Shown: positions 1-7,660, numbered from the stretch's first letter. The stretch is DNA of 14,882 nt from Actinomycetes bacterium (GCA_021787775.1 JAJYLK010000005.1:1-14882); one strand, 5' to 3'. Made by a program: numbers and translations. Notes: generated by a model from the letters alone, not told the origin.

Positions 1-198
1 GTCCTCAACGAGATCGACAACAAGGTGGAGAACATCAAGATCACACTGCAAGGCCCGCATATCAACTTCGACGAGGTTGCCGCGGTGGTCCAGGAGAGCG
101 GTGGCAGCATCCACAGCATCGACAAAGTGTCGACTGGACGCGAACTGATCGAGGAGGCCAACACTCCGCAGGATATCACCGCGCGCTGGATGAGGTAA
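1..198 (+). CDS. DUF211 domain protein, C-terminal part (5' end outside window)
   Basis: The frame is open from the first base and ends at TAA 196-198, giving 65 residues of a C-terminus. The segment NVxNIKITLQG-like strand followed by GGSIHSIDKVSTGRE resembles the end of DUF211 proteins, small (about 90-100 aa) ferredoxin-like-fold proteins common in archaea and some bacteria and of unknown function. About one third of the protein lies to the left of the window, so the start cannot be seen. It is followed after 22 bases by a VIT-like membrane protein on the same strand, so the two are probably co-transcribed. The family assignment is from remembered motif resemblance; the function is unknown. 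Confidence 0.75.
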   Translation, partial: VLNEIDNKVENIKITLQGPHINFDEVAAVVQESGGSIHSIDKVSTGRELIEEANTPQDITARWMR

Positions 199-220
199 TA
201 ATGGGGTATCCCCTCTCTCC

Positions 221-811
221 TTGAAACTGCCCAGCATCCGCACCCTGCGTGAATATCACCGCATCGCCCGCGTGGGCGAGATTGCGCGGCGATATTTCGC
301 CCTCAACGCCTTCGATGGCGCGCTGACGATCCTGGGTGTCCTCGTAGGAGGATACTTCGGCCAGATCCGCAGCGCCGGCTCGGTGATCACGCTGGTGCTG
401 ACGGCGTCATTCGCCATCGGCATCTCCGGATTCTACGGCGCCTACATGATCGAGCGCGCCGAGCGGCGGCGGGCGCTGGCGGAGCTGGAGAAGTCGACGC
501 TCAGCAGCCTGAAGGACACCGAGATCGGACACGCGTCGGTATACGCCACGATCGTCGTCTCCCTGGTGGACGGCCTCTCCCCCTTCGCCGCCTCCCTGAT
601 CGCGGTGTCGCCGTTCTTCTTCGGCAGCGCCATGGACATCGAGCGCGAGTTCTACGCCGCCTTTGCGCTGGCGTTCGCGGAGCTGTTCGGGCTGGGTGTC
701 TTCCTGGGAGTGATCTCGCGGGAGAAGGTCGTCTTCTCCGGTGTGAAGATGGTGCTGGCCGGCCTTTTATGCGTGCTGGTGGGTTACCTGCTCAGAGGCG
801 CCGCGCTCTAG
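221..811 (+). CDS. VIT1/CCC1-like (TIGR00267-type) membrane protein
   Basis: A 196-residue membrane protein. The segment RRYFALNAFDGALTILGV (about residues 24-40) and the following GISGFYGAYMIERAERRR (about 68-84) match the core of the vacuolar iron transporter-like family found in archaea and bacteria, including the charged helix after the second membrane span. About five hydrophobic segments are visible. Characterised relatives move Fe2+ or Mn2+, but the substrate here is not shown. The start is TTG at 221: an in-frame TGA at 191 blocks any longer form, and the conserved N-terminal region requires a start near here. The Shine-Dalgarno sequence is weak (GGGG at 203-206). The downstream helicase gene begins 25 bases after the stop. 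Confidence 0.8.
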   Translation: MKLPSIRTLREYHRIARVGEIARRYFALNAFDGALTILGVLVGGYFGQIRSAGSVITLVLTASFAIGISGFYGAYMIERAERRRALAELEKSTLSSLKDTEIGHASVYATIVVSLVDGLSPFAASLIAVSPFFFGSAMDIEREFYAAFALAFAELFGLGVFLGVISREKVVFSGVKMVLAGLLCVLVGYLLRGAAL

Positions 812-836
812 ATTTGTCCGCGGCAAGGATTTTGAC

Positions 837-3044
837 ATGACCGATATTTCCAAAGATACTGAGACCGCGACGCTGCTGGAAGGGCTGAACGAGCCGCAGC
901 GGCGCGCCGTGACGAGCCCCGGCGGCCCGCTACTGGTGCTGGCCGGCGCCGGCAGCGGCAAGACCCGCGTACTGACGCACCGCGTGGCGTTTCTGATCAC
1001 GACCCAGGGCGTGCGGCCGCATGAGATCATGGCGATCACCTTCACCAACAAGGCGGCCAGCGAGATGAAGGAGCGCATCGAGACGCTGGTGGGACCGATC
1101 GCGCGCACGATGTGGGTCAGCACCTTCCACGCCGCGTGCGCCCGCATCCTCCGCAGGGAGGCGCCGGTGCTGGGATACCGGCAGAACTTCACCATCTATG
1201 ACTCCGGCGACCAGGTGCGCCTGGTCAAGAAGTGCCTGACAGAGCTCGACTTCGATGTCAAACGTTTTCCGCCCAAGGGCGTGCACGCGGTCATCTCCTC
1301 GGCCAAGAACCGGCTGCTGGACGCCGAGGCGTTCGCGGAGATGGTCGACAGCTTCTTCGATGATACCGTCGCCAGGACCTACGAGCTTTACCAGAAGAAG
1401 CTTTTCGCCAACAACGCCATGGATTTCGACGACCTGCTGATGCGCACCGTCGATCTCTTCCACCGCTTCCCGGAGCGGCTCGACCATTACCGGCATTCGT
1501 TTCGCCACATCCTCGTGGACGAATACCAGGACACCAACCATGCCCAGTACAGCCTCGTAAACATGCTCGGCAGCGAACACCGCAATGTCTGCGTCGTCGG
1601 CGACGACGACCAGAGCATCTACTCCTGGCGCGGCGCCGACATCCGGAACATCCTCGATTTCGAGAAGGACTATCCCGAGGCGGAGGTGATCAAGCTGGAG
1701 CAGAACTACCGCTCGACGCAGACGATCCTCAGCGCCGCCAACCACGTCATCACCAATAATCGCGACCGCAAGAGCAAGGAGCTTTGGACGGCGCTGGGCC
1801 AGGGCAATCCCGTGCGCATCGCCGAGCTCGAGGACGAGCACACCGAGGCGCGCTTCGTCGCCGGCGAGGTTTCCAGCCTCGAGCATGAGGAGGATTTCGG
1901 CCACGGCGAGATCGCTGTCTTCTACCGTGTAAACGCGCAGTCGCGGGTCCTGGAGGACACTTTTATCCGTTACGGTATCCCTTACCGCGTCGTCGGCGGC
2001 ACCAGGTTTTACGAGCGCGCCGAGATCAAGGACGCGCTCGCCTACCTGCTGGTGATCGACAATCCGGCCGATTCTGTCAGCTTCGCCCGCATCGTCAACA
2101 CACCCAAGCGCGGCATCGGCACGGCCACGGTCATGGCGCTGACGCGCTTTGCCGACGCTGAGGGCCTGTCACTGATGGAAGCCGCCGAGCGCGCCGGCGA
2201 GATCGCCGATCTGCGGCCCGCGGCGGTGCAAGCGCTGAACGCCTTCAGCCGGCAGATGGTGGAGCTGGCCGCCACCGCGGCGGCGGCGCCGGTGGCCGAG
2301 ACGCTGGAGGAGGCGCTGACCGGCAGCGGCTATATCGAGGCGCTGCACTCGGAGCGCACGGTCGAGGCGGAGGGCCGCATCGAGAACCTGATGGAACTGG
2401 TTAGCGTCGCCGAGGAATATGACCGCCGCGCTCCCCAGGGTTCGCTCAGCGAATTCCTGCAGGAGATCTCGCTGTACACCGACATGGACAAGCTGGCGGA
2501 GCCATCGGAGGCGGTGACGCTGATGACGCTGCATAACGCCAAGGGGCTGGAATTCCCGGTGGTGTTCATCGTCGGCGCCGAGGAAGGGGTCTTTCCCCAC
2601 TCCCGCTCGCTCGAGGAGCAGAATCTCGAAGAGGAGCGCCGCCTGTGCTACGTAGGCATGACCCGGGCGATGCAGCGGCTGTACTTCACGCATGCCAGCA
2701 CGCGCAACCTTTACGGCGCCCGCAGCTACAACATGGCCTCCCGTTTCATCGCCGAGCTGCCGGACGAACTGGTGAAGGTGGAGACGCCGCGCAGCAGAGC
2801 CCGGTACGGCGGCAACGGCGGTTTTACCGGCGCGGGCCTGGGGGCCGGAGTACACGAGGGCAGCGGCGAAGTCGACCGGGTGGTGCCGGAGTTCTTCCAT
2901 GAGGGAGACCGGGTGGTGCATGCCGTCTTCGGCAAGGGAGTCGTCATCGGCGTCGAGGCGGGTGGAACCGTGGCGGTCAGGTTCGACCTGGACAGCAGCG
3001 AGCGCAAGCTGATGGTTGAGTACGCGCCCCTGAGGAAAGCCTGA
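837..3044 (+). CDS. pcrA: ATP-dependent DNA helicase PcrA/UvrD (SF1A)
   Basis: A 735-residue protein, normal length for PcrA/UvrD, a 3'-5' DNA helicase in nucleotide excision repair and removal of stalled or recombining complexes. Motifs appear in order: LNEPQRRAV (Q motif), AGAGSGKT (Walker A, about 36-43), ITFTNKAASEMKER (Ia), DEYQDTNHAQY (II, about 228), GDDDQSIYSWRGAD (III), QNYRST (IV), LMTLHNAKGLEFPVVF (V) and CYVGMTRAMQRLY (VI, about 603). The C-terminus (about 687-735, starting FHEGDRVVHAVFGKGVV) is the Tudor-like domain that binds RNA polymerase in PcrA. It is joined by a Gly-rich linker. The ATG start at 837 has AAGGA seven bases upstream. All catalytic motifs are intact. Confidence 0.96.
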   Translation: MTDISKDTETATLLEGLNEPQRRAVTSPGGPLLVLAGAGSGKTRVLTHRVAFLITTQGVRPHEIMAITFTNKAASEMKERIETLVGPIARTMWVSTFHAACARILRREAPVLGYRQNFTIYDSGDQVRLVKKCLTELDFDVKRFPPKGVHAVISSAKNRLLDAEAFAEMVDSFFDDTVARTYELYQKKLFANNAMDFDDLLMRTVDLFHRFPERLDHYRHSFRHILVDEYQDTNHAQYSLVNMLGSEHRNVCVVGDDDQSIYSWRGADIRNILDFEKDYPEAEVIKLEQNYRSTQTILSAANHVITNNRDRKSKELWTALGQGNPVRIAELEDEHTEARFVAGEVSSLEHEEDFGHGEIAVFYRVNAQSRVLEDTFIRYGIPYRVVGGTRFYERAEIKDALAYLLVIDNPADSVSFARIVNTPKRGIGTATVMALTRFADAEGLSLMEAAERAGEIADLRPAAVQALNAFSRQMVELAATAAAAPVAETLEEALTGSGYIEALHSERTVEAEGRIENLMELVSVAEEYDRRAPQGSLSEFLQEISLYTDMDKLAEPSEAVTLMTLHNAKGLEFPVVFIVGAEEGVFPHSRSLEEQNLEEERRLCYVGMTRAMQRLYFTHASTRNLYGARSYNMASRFIAELPDELVKVETPRSRARYGGNGGFTGAGLGAGVHEGSGEVDRVVPEFFHEGDRVVHAVFGKGVVIGVEAGGTVAVRFDLDSSERKLMVEYAPLRKA

Positions 3045-3108
3045 CAGCAGGCCGATCATGGCCGGTGCAGGCGTAGCCGCCGCCCGCTCCAAGCCCGGGC
3101 AGGAGTTC

Positions 3109-3549
3109 CTAGCGGCAGCCCCAGGATTCCATCTCCATCTTCTCCCTGAGCGCGGCCATCGCCGCTTCGCCCTCCTTGAGCAGCCCCCGCTCATCTTCCA
3201 GCCGCGAAGGCTTGATACGCAGAACCCACCCTTCGCCATACGGGTCGTCATTGACCAGCCTGGGGTTGGCCAGCGCGGCATCGTTGAGCTCGATGATCCT
3301 GCCTGACAGCGGCGCGTTGATCGGGCCGACATACTTGCCGCTCTCAATGATCGCTGCCCGCTTTCCGAGCTTGACGTCTTCCCCCACCCTGCGCGGCCGC
3401 AGGTATAGTATGCTGCCAGCGATGTGCTGGCTGACGTCGGTGAGGCCGGCAGTGATGCTGCCGTCGTCGTCGAACCGGACCCACATCTGGTCCTCGACGT
3501 CGTAGAGGATGCCTTCCTCCGGAAAATTGCAGCCTTCAATCTGTGCCAT
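3109..3549 (-). CDS. gcvH: GcvH-like lipoyl-carrier protein (H protein)
   Basis: A 146-residue biotinyl/lipoyl-fold protein. FPEEGILYDVEDQMWVRF and AGLTDVSQHIAGSILYL match the N-terminal half of H proteins. AIIESGKYVGPINAPLSG carries the lipoylation site, with Lys72 in the ESxK context. DPYGEGWVLRIKPS is the conserved C-terminal strand. The H protein shuttles the aminomethyl group between the P, T and L proteins of glycine cleavage. No gcvT, gcvP or lipoate ligase is in the window, so it may be an orphan or a lipoate-binding protein serving another pathway, such as sulfur oxidation. The ATG at 3549 has an AGGGGG ribosome site just upstream. It lies 81 bases downstream of acr3 on the same strand. 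The final residues (ESWGCR) include a Cys of unknown role. Confidence 0.87.
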   Translation of the reverse strand: MAQIEGCNFPEEGILYDVEDQMWVRFDDDGSITAGLTDVSQHIAGSILYLRPRRVGEDVKLGKRAAIIESGKYVGPINAPLSGRIIELNDAALANPRLVNDDPYGEGWVLRIKPSRLEDERGLLKEGEAAMAALREKMEMESWGCR

Positions 3550-3630
3550 GATCCCCCTTGCAGGATATGCCCGTCGCCGCGGTCAGTAATGGCAATCCCG
3601 GTGAACCGCTACGGTCCAGCCGAGGCGATT

Positions 3631-4737
3631 CTATTGCCGGTCAGTGCGCTTGTCAAACTGGAGCCGCCCCCTGAAATACAGCGCCACGTTAACCAGGCCG
3701 ATCAGCGCCGGCACTTCCACCAGCGGGCCGATCACGGCCGCGAACGCCTGTCCGGAGCCAAGCCCAAAGACGGCCACCGCCACGGCGATCGCCAGCTCGA
3801 AATTATTGGAGGCCGCCGTGAACGAGAGCGTGGCTGTCTGCCGGTAATCGGCCCCGGCGCGCCGGCCCATCCAGAAGCTGATGAAGAACATGATGACGAA
3901 GTAGATCAGCAGCGGCGCGGCGATACGCACGACGTCAAATGGCAGCTCGACGATGACCTGGCCTTTGAGCGTGAACATCACCAGGATGGTAAACAGCAGC
4001 GCCACCAGAGTCACGGGGCTGATACGCGGAATGAACCGGGTTTCATACCACTGCCGGCCTTTGAGCCTGAGCAGAAGGAAGCGCGTGATGACCCCCGCAG
4101 CGAACGGTATGCCGAGGTAGATGGCGACGCTTTGGGCGATCTCCCCCATGCCGGCGGCCACGGCGGCACCCTGCAGACCCAGCCATCCTGGCAGCACGGA
4201 CAGGAAGATGTAGGCATAGACGGAGTAGAAGAGCACCTGGAAGACGGAGTTGAGCGCCACCAGCCCGGCCGCGTATTCGCTGTCGCCTCCCGCCAGCTCG
4301 TTCCAGACGATGACCATGGCGATGCAGCGCGCCAGGCCGACGAGGATCAGCCCCTGCATGTACGCGGGCCTGTCACCCAGCAGCAGTGCCGCCAGAACGA
4401 ACATCAACACCGGGCCCACGATCCAGTTCTGCAGCAGCGACAGCGCCAGCACGCGGCCATTGCCAAATACCCGTCCCATCTGTTCGTAACGCACCTTTGC
4501 CAGCGGCGGGTACATCATGATGATCAGGCCGGCGGCGACCGGTATCGACGTCGTGCCCCATGAGAGGCGGCCGATGACGCCAGACGCACGCGGGTACGCG
4601 TATCCAAGCGTCACGGCCATGGCCATCGTCAGGAATATCCAGAGTGTCAGGAAACGGTCCAGGAAGGACAGGCTCAGCCGCGCCGCGGGCGCGCAGACAC
4701 CCGTTTCCTCGACCCAGCCGTCCGACGGGTCAGGCAC
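3631..4737 (-). CDS. acr3: ACR3-family arsenite efflux permease
   Basis: A polytopic membrane protein of 368 residues, within the usual ACR3 range, with about ten hydrophobic spans. [15 protein letters not shown] holds the conserved Cys of ACR3 transporters. [20 protein letters not shown] is the other hallmark segment of this bile-acid/arsenite transporter superfamily. It exports As(OH)3 using the proton gradient. The frame stays open further upstream, but that part overlaps arsR. I place the start at GTG 4735-4737, which overlaps the end of arsR by 8 bases and has GGGGAA a few bases upstream. Translation is therefore probably coupled to arsR, and expression would follow the arsR promoter. 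Confidence 0.9.
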   Translation of the reverse strand: MPDPSDGWVEETGVCAPAARLSLSFLDRFLTLWIFLTMAMAVTLGYAYPRASGVIGRLSWGTTSIPVAAGLIIMMYPPLAKVRYEQMGRVFGNGRVLALSLLQNWIVGPVLMFVLAALLLGDRPAYMQGLILVGLARCIAMVIVWNELAGGDSEYAAGLVALNSVFQVLFYSVYAYIFLSVLPGWLGLQGAAVAAGMGEIAQSVAIYLGIPFAAGVITRFLLLRLKGRQWYETRFIPRISPVTLVALLFTILVMFTLKGQVIVELPFDVVRIAAPLLIYFVIMFFISFWMGRRAGADYRQTATLSFTAASNNFELAIAVAVAVFGLGSGQAFAAVIGPLVEVPALIGLVNVALYFRGRLQFDKRTDRQ

Positions 4738-5086
4738 AGCTGTTCCCCGTGTCGTCTGTTTTGAGCGCCGCCAGCCGCCTGCGGTCGGCCCGCACACGCG
4801 GGTCGTCTTCAAGCCAACCCAGCAGCAGCGCCAGCACCGGCGCAGCATAAGGATTTCCCTGGCGCCGGGCCGACAGGGAATAATAGGCCCAGCGTCCTTC
4901 CCTGCGGGCGCTGATAAGGCCCGCCGTGCGCAGGACCCTGAGGTGGCCGGAAACGGTGGACTGGCCCAGTCTGAGCGTGTCGATCAGCTGGCAGACGCAC
5001 AGCTCCCCGCCCTCGAGCAGCTTGAGGATGCGCGCCCGCGAAGGGTCGCCGGCGGCTTTAAGGACGGTTTCGTAATCTTCGATCAT
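4730..5086 (-). CDS. arsR: ArsR/SmtB-family arsenic-responsive repressor
   Basis: A 118-residue winged-helix repressor. [19 protein letters not shown], then ELCVCQL (Cys30, Cys32), then the recognition helix [16 protein letters not shown] and the wing [10 protein letters not shown] are the family layout. As(III) binding to Cys residues releases it from DNA and induces export. In the classical ArsR site (ELCVCDLC) three Cys coordinate arsenic. Here the third position is Ile35, while a Cys lies at the second-last residue (NSCA), which could supply a ligand. Two matching operators lie upstream (5124-5141 and 5161-5188). No clear Shine-Dalgarno sequence is seen before ATG 5086. It overlaps acr3 and is co-transcribed with it. 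Confidence 0.93.
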   Translation of the reverse strand: MIEDYETVLKAAGDPSRARILKLLEGGELCVCQLIDTLRLGQSTVSGHLRVLRTAGLISARREGRWAYYSLSARRQGNPYAAPVLALLLGWLEDDPRVRADRRRLAALKTDDTGNSCA

Positions 5087-5123
5087 GATGGTGGCAGCGG
5101 CAGGCGGATATTATTAGGACGCA

Positions 5124-5141
5124 TATCGTTATACACCGATA
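5124..5141. promoter_or_regulatory. ArsR operator 2 (in the arsR leader)
   Basis: TATCG at 5124-5128 and CGATA at 5137-5141 flank an 8-base centre, giving the core ATCGTTATACACCGAT. The arms extend imperfectly outward (GGACG/CGTCC). The spacer length and core match operator 1. The site lies inside the transcribed leader, between the promoter and arsR, so it could act as a roadblock or help cooperative binding. Confidence 0.6.
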
Positions 5142-5160
5142 CGTCCGTCTTCCGGAAAAG

Positions 5161-5188
5161 TAATATATCGTCATACGCCGATATATTA
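5161..5188. promoter_or_regulatory. ArsR operator 1 (perfect inverted repeat)
   Basis: TAATATATCG at 5161-5170 and CGATATATTA at 5179-5188 form a perfect 10-base inverted repeat around an 8-base centre. Its core ATCGTCATACGCCGAT matches a second site 42 bases away at 14 of 16 positions. It covers the proposed -10 element of arsR. Confidence 0.75.
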
Positions 5189-5211
5189 CTCGATGCTGGC
5201 GGCGCGGTCAA
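5183..5211 (-). promoter_or_regulatory. Probable arsR-acr3 sigma70-type promoter
   Basis: On the minus strand TTGACC (5211-5206) is followed by a 17-base spacer and TAATAT (5188-5183). The -10 element lies inside the left arm of the perfect inverted repeat 5161-5188, so a bound ArsR would block polymerase. Transcription would start near 5176 and give a leader of about 90 bases that contains the second operator. The -35 starts 15 bases after the stop codon of the upstream dsrE gene. Confidence 0.7.
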
Positions 5212-5225
5212 GCCCGACCGGGAAA

Positions 5226-5624
5226 CTAGAAGTACATCACCTTGTCCACATTCATGATCAGGTCGATGACGCTGGCAGCGCCACGCAGCTGGCAGCCATC
5301 CACGATGTCGTCAAGCGTCAGCCCCTCGGCTTCCATCGCCTGGGCGCAGGCATAGAAGCTCACCCCCGCATCGCGGGCGCGGTCAAGCCAGTTTTTCAGC
5401 GTCACGCCGCTTCCAGGGACCATTTCCACCTGTTCGGCGGCGCCTTTCTTCAGTTGCGTGACCCCTTCCATCATGAACCAGACATGGGCCTCCATATCCA
5501 TGGCGGCTACAGTGGTGGCGATGTAAAGCGGCGCGAAGGTGCGCCGCGGTTCGCGCAGACCGCTGGTCTGCAGGATGAGGATCGAACCGCCGGAATCTGA
5601 TATGCCCGGGCTGTTGCCGTTCAT
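5226..5624 (-). CDS. DsrE-family sulfur-carrier-like protein
   Basis: A 132-residue DsrE-fold protein. SILILQTSGLREPRRTFAPL, then ATTVAAMDMEAHVWFMMEG, then AGVSFYACAQAMEAEGL are typical of the DsrE/DsrEFH superfamily. Cys in FYACAQAM sits at the position of the reactive Cys of these proteins. Members carry persulfide sulfur or are uncharacterised. The frame is open to 5693, but ATG 5624 is preferred: it begins just before the conserved strand, a GGGGGG ribosome site lies directly upstream, and a good promoter lies at 5665-5693. It is upstream of arsR but separated by the ars promoter. It shares an APL..A.T..MDMEA motif with the DsrE2 protein at 9051-9518. Confidence 0.82.
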   Translation of the reverse strand: MNGNSPGISDSGGSILILQTSGLREPRRTFAPLYIATTVAAMDMEAHVWFMMEGVTQLKKGAAEQVEMVPGSGVTLKNWLDRARDAGVSFYACAQAMEAEGLTLDDIVDGCQLRGAASVIDLIMNVDKVMYF

Positions 5625-5664
5625 GTCCCCCCGATCTTTCTCACTTTTGGCGCTCTGCGGTTGA

Positions 5665-5693
5665 AATCTACACCCGGTTTTCGAGGGTGTCAA
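5665..5693 (-). promoter_or_regulatory. Promoter of the dsrE-family gene
   Basis: On the minus strand a perfect TTGACA (5693-5688), a 17-base spacer and TAGATT (5670-5665) form a good sigma70-type promoter. Its predicted start lies about 33 bases before ATG 5624. The spacer holds a 6-base inverted repeat (ACACCC 5670-5675 with GGGTGT 5685-5690) that could be an operator. Confidence 0.65.
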
Positions 5694-5836
5694 ACAGCTG
5701 CCGGCTGCGGCCGGTCACGCGTTTCGGGCCGTCGCCGCGGGGGAAAGTGACGTATATCAAACACGCGGGCTCTCTGGCAGGGGATAATTGTGGAGTCAGG
5801 CCAGCCAGCCGGGAAACCACCAGTGCGGAACAGGCC

Positions 5837-6505
5837 ATGAGCACACAATTCAAGGAATTCATCAATGCTGTCCGGTCGATCCGGATGCGTGAACCGCTGG
5901 CGGCAGCGCTGGGCGCGTTTGCTCCGGGAGAGGACTCGGTCGAATTCACCCTGGCCGACGTGATCAAGGCCGCCGGCCATGCCTGTCCGACGGTGGTCGG
6001 CTCCTTCATCACCCTGCGGGAGGCGCTGGCGCGGCTTTACCCGGAGGATGTCCCCGTGCGGGGCGAGATCGAAGTGATAGTGTTCGGCGCGCCCGGTGAG
6101 GGCGTCTACGGCGTGATGGCTCAGGTGTTCGGCCTGGTTACCGGCGCCGCGCCGGAGACCGGATTCAAGGGTCTGGGAACGCGTTTCAGCCGCAAGGACC
6201 TGCTAGGATTCTGCCCCGGCGACGGTGCGCCCGAGGCACGCTTCCGCTTCACCCGGAAGGATACCGGCCGCTCCGTAGTGGCCAGATTCCGACCCTGGAA
6301 CATCCCCTTCGCCAGCCAGAAGGCATCCCGGATGGCGGCGCTGATGGAACAGGTGGTTGCTGGCAGCGCCGGCAGCGGCGAGCTGAACGAGTTCCAGGAG
6401 CTCTGGAGCGAGAAGCTAAAGGGGATGCTGGCCGGAGAGGGAATGAGCACCTGGCTGCATCTGGAGGAAGAGTCCGCTGCGGCCGGAGCGCCGGTTTCGC
6501 CGTGA
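5837..6505 (+). CDS. FmdE-like protein
   Basis: A 222-residue soluble protein. AGHACPTVVGSFITLREAL (His48, Cys50) resembles the GHxCPG metal-site motif of FmdE, named after a gene in formylmethanofuran dehydrogenase operons. Later GEIEVIVFG, GFCPGDG (Cys126) and the C-terminal helix NEFQELWSEKLKGML fit the family. FmdE-domain proteins occur widely in non-methanogens and their reaction is unknown; a metal-binding role is inferred. The frame runs further upstream, but ATG 5837 is chosen because homology starts shortly after it and the upstream part reads as intergenic. The ribosome site is weak. The gene overlaps the next one at GTGA (6502-6505), so the pair is translationally coupled. The first Pro-Gly of the motif is changed to Pro-Thr. 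Confidence 0.75.
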   Translation: MSTQFKEFINAVRSIRMREPLAAALGAFAPGEDSVEFTLADVIKAAGHACPTVVGSFITLREALARLYPEDVPVRGEIEVIVFGAPGEGVYGVMAQVFGLVTGAAPETGFKGLGTRFSRKDLLGFCPGDGAPEARFRFTRKDTGRSVVARFRPWNIPFASQKASRMAALMEQVVAGSAGSGELNEFQELWSEKLKGMLAGEGMSTWLHLEEESAAAGAPVSP

Positions 6506-7314
6506 CAGGCGCCGGACCCCGTGCCCGCCGGCGGGTACTGCCCAGGGAGCATGGCGCCTGGGCGATGCTGCTGCTTCCCTTCGCCGCCGGCGCGGCGATC
6601 GGCGGTTTTTCCCGGGCCAGCGCACTTTCCTTCGCGGCCATAATGCTGCTGTTTCTGGCGCGGCCGGCGATGAGCGGCTGGCTTGCGGCAGGACGCCACT
6701 CACGCTCTGGCGCCAGGGTGCCGGTTCCGGCCGCCGCGGTCGTCATGACGGTTGCGGCGCTGCTGCTCTTCATCTGGCTGCTGCTCTTCGAATCTCTTAA
6801 AGGCCTGTTTTGGCTGGGCGCGGCGGCGCTCCTGCTCGCATTCCATGAGACGCTCCGCACACGGGCGCCGCGCTCCCAGGCCGCCGAACTGGCGGGTGTT
6901 GGCGTGCTGACCATGAGCGCACCGCTGGCTTTTTACGCGGGCAGCGGTCATCTGGGCACCGAAGCGGGCTGGCTCTGGTTTCTTAGCGCCGGCTATTTCG
7001 CCATCAGCGTGTTCCACGTCCGCCTGAAAGTTGTCGCAGCAGGCAGGCGCGGCGCCCGCGGCACGCGCCAACGTGTTGCCCAGGCGAGGCTGACCCTGGC
7101 CTATCTCGTCTTCCTGTGGGCGGCGCTCGTTTTCCTGGCGGCGGCAGGCGTGATCCCGGTCGCGGCGCCGCTGGCATACGTGCCGGCCAGCGTATACGTC
7201 ATCGCAAGTTTCCCGAAGCTGGGATCGAAACTGAAGCTGCGCCGCGAGGGCGCAGTGCAGATCGCGCTGGCGCTGGCGTTCTGCCTTTTGCTGATCGCCG
7301 GCTACCGCGTCTAG
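6502..7314 (+). CDS. YwiC-like family integral membrane protein
   Basis: A 270-residue membrane protein with about eight hydrophobic spans. The N-terminal VLPREHGAWAMLLLPF matches the P(R/K)xHGAW signature of the YwiC-like family, and a second conserved region FHETLRTRAP follows the fourth span. Function is unknown; the family often sits near respiratory or nitrate/molybdenum genes. The start is GTG 6502, which overlaps the stop of the FmdE-like gene (GTGA), so the two are translated together and may act in one process. It ends just before the riboswitch leader of the next gene. Confidence 0.82.
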   Translation: MTGAGPRARRRVLPREHGAWAMLLLPFAAGAAIGGFSRASALSFAAIMLLFLARPAMSGWLAAGRHSRSGARVPVPAAAVVMTVAALLLFIWLLLFESLKGLFWLGAAALLLAFHETLRTRAPRSQAAELAGVGVLTMSAPLAFYAGSGHLGTEAGWLWFLSAGYFAISVFHVRLKVVAAGRRGARGTRQRVAQARLTLAYLVFLWAALVFLAAAGVIPVAAPLAYVPASVYVIASFPKLGSKLKLRREGAVQIALALAFCLLLIAGYRV

Positions 7315-7323
7315 CGTACCGGT

Positions 7324-7353
7324 TTGACGGCGGAACCTGCGCGCTGATATCGT
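7324..7353 (+). promoter_or_regulatory. Possible promoter of the riboswitch-bzaF transcript
   Basis: TTGACG (7324-7329), an 18-base spacer and TATCGT (7348-7353) would start transcription near 7360, just before the first paired element of the cobalamin riboswitch. The -10 match is modest (4 of 6). Confidence 0.4.
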
Positions 7354-7369
7354 TGCCGGTGGAAACAAA

Positions 7370-7580
7370 TAATGGCCAGGTGCCCTTCGCTTTTCAGGGA
7401 GAATAGGGAAGCCGGTGAGATTCCGGCGCGGGCCCGCCGCTGTAACCGGGGAAGTAGTTTTTCCACCGCCACTGGACCTCCGGTCCGGGAAGGCGCGGAA
7501 ATGATGTAGACCCCGGGAGCCAGAAGACCTGCCAGGCCGATTTCAAGCAGCCGCTCTTCGTGGACGAAAGAGGGCCGGCC
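7370..7580 (+). promoter_or_regulatory. Cobalamin (B12) riboswitch
   Basis: The conserved core is easy to read. AGGGAAGCCGGTGAGATTCC starts at 7405, followed by the B12-box region ending CCCGCCGCTGTAA (about 7433-7445), then GCCAGAAGACCTGCC at 7519-7533. GGCC at 7374-7377 can pair with GGCC at 7535-7538 to close the P1 stem. A hairpin follows (CTCTTCG 7554-7560 with CGAAAGAG 7565-7572), in the place of the regulatory hairpin whose loop pairs with the aptamer. The 3' boundary is approximate. A transcription terminator and the ThiC-superfamily gene come next, so it should switch that gene off when cobalamin is plentiful. Confidence 0.92.
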
Positions 7581-7599
7581 ACCGGTCTGTCCTTTACTA

Positions 7600-7624
7600 C
7601 CCCACCGCCCGCGGTGGGGTTTTG
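7600..7624 (+). terminator. Intrinsic terminator of the riboswitch (attenuator)
   Basis: CCCCACCG (7600-7607) pairs with CGGTGGGG (7612-7619) to make an 8-base stem with a 4-base loop, directly followed by TTTTT-rich sequence (7620 onward, TTTTGT). It lies between the aptamer and the bzaF start, 36 bases from the ATG, so it is the expression platform rather than a gene-end terminator. CCACCG also occurs at 7579-7584 and could pair with the 3' arm as an antiterminator. Confidence 0.85.
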
Positions 7625-7660
7625 TCATTTCAGGGAGCGGCCTGACGCAGGAGGAATTTG

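Noticed and set aside
930..1904. Long minus-strand open frame inside pcrA
   Set aside because: It is the reverse-strand shadow of a GC-rich gene and shows no motif.
3045..3108. Possible terminator between pcrA and gcvH
   Set aside because: Only short GGCC/GGCC and GCCTG/CAGGC pairings and no T-run.
2169..3539. Long minus-strand open frame across pcrA and gcvH
   Set aside because: Low-complexity Arg/Ala-rich translation overlapping two well-supported genes.
3424..4563. Plus-strand open frame opposite acr3
   Set aside because: His/Asp/Gln-rich antisense shadow of a membrane protein gene.
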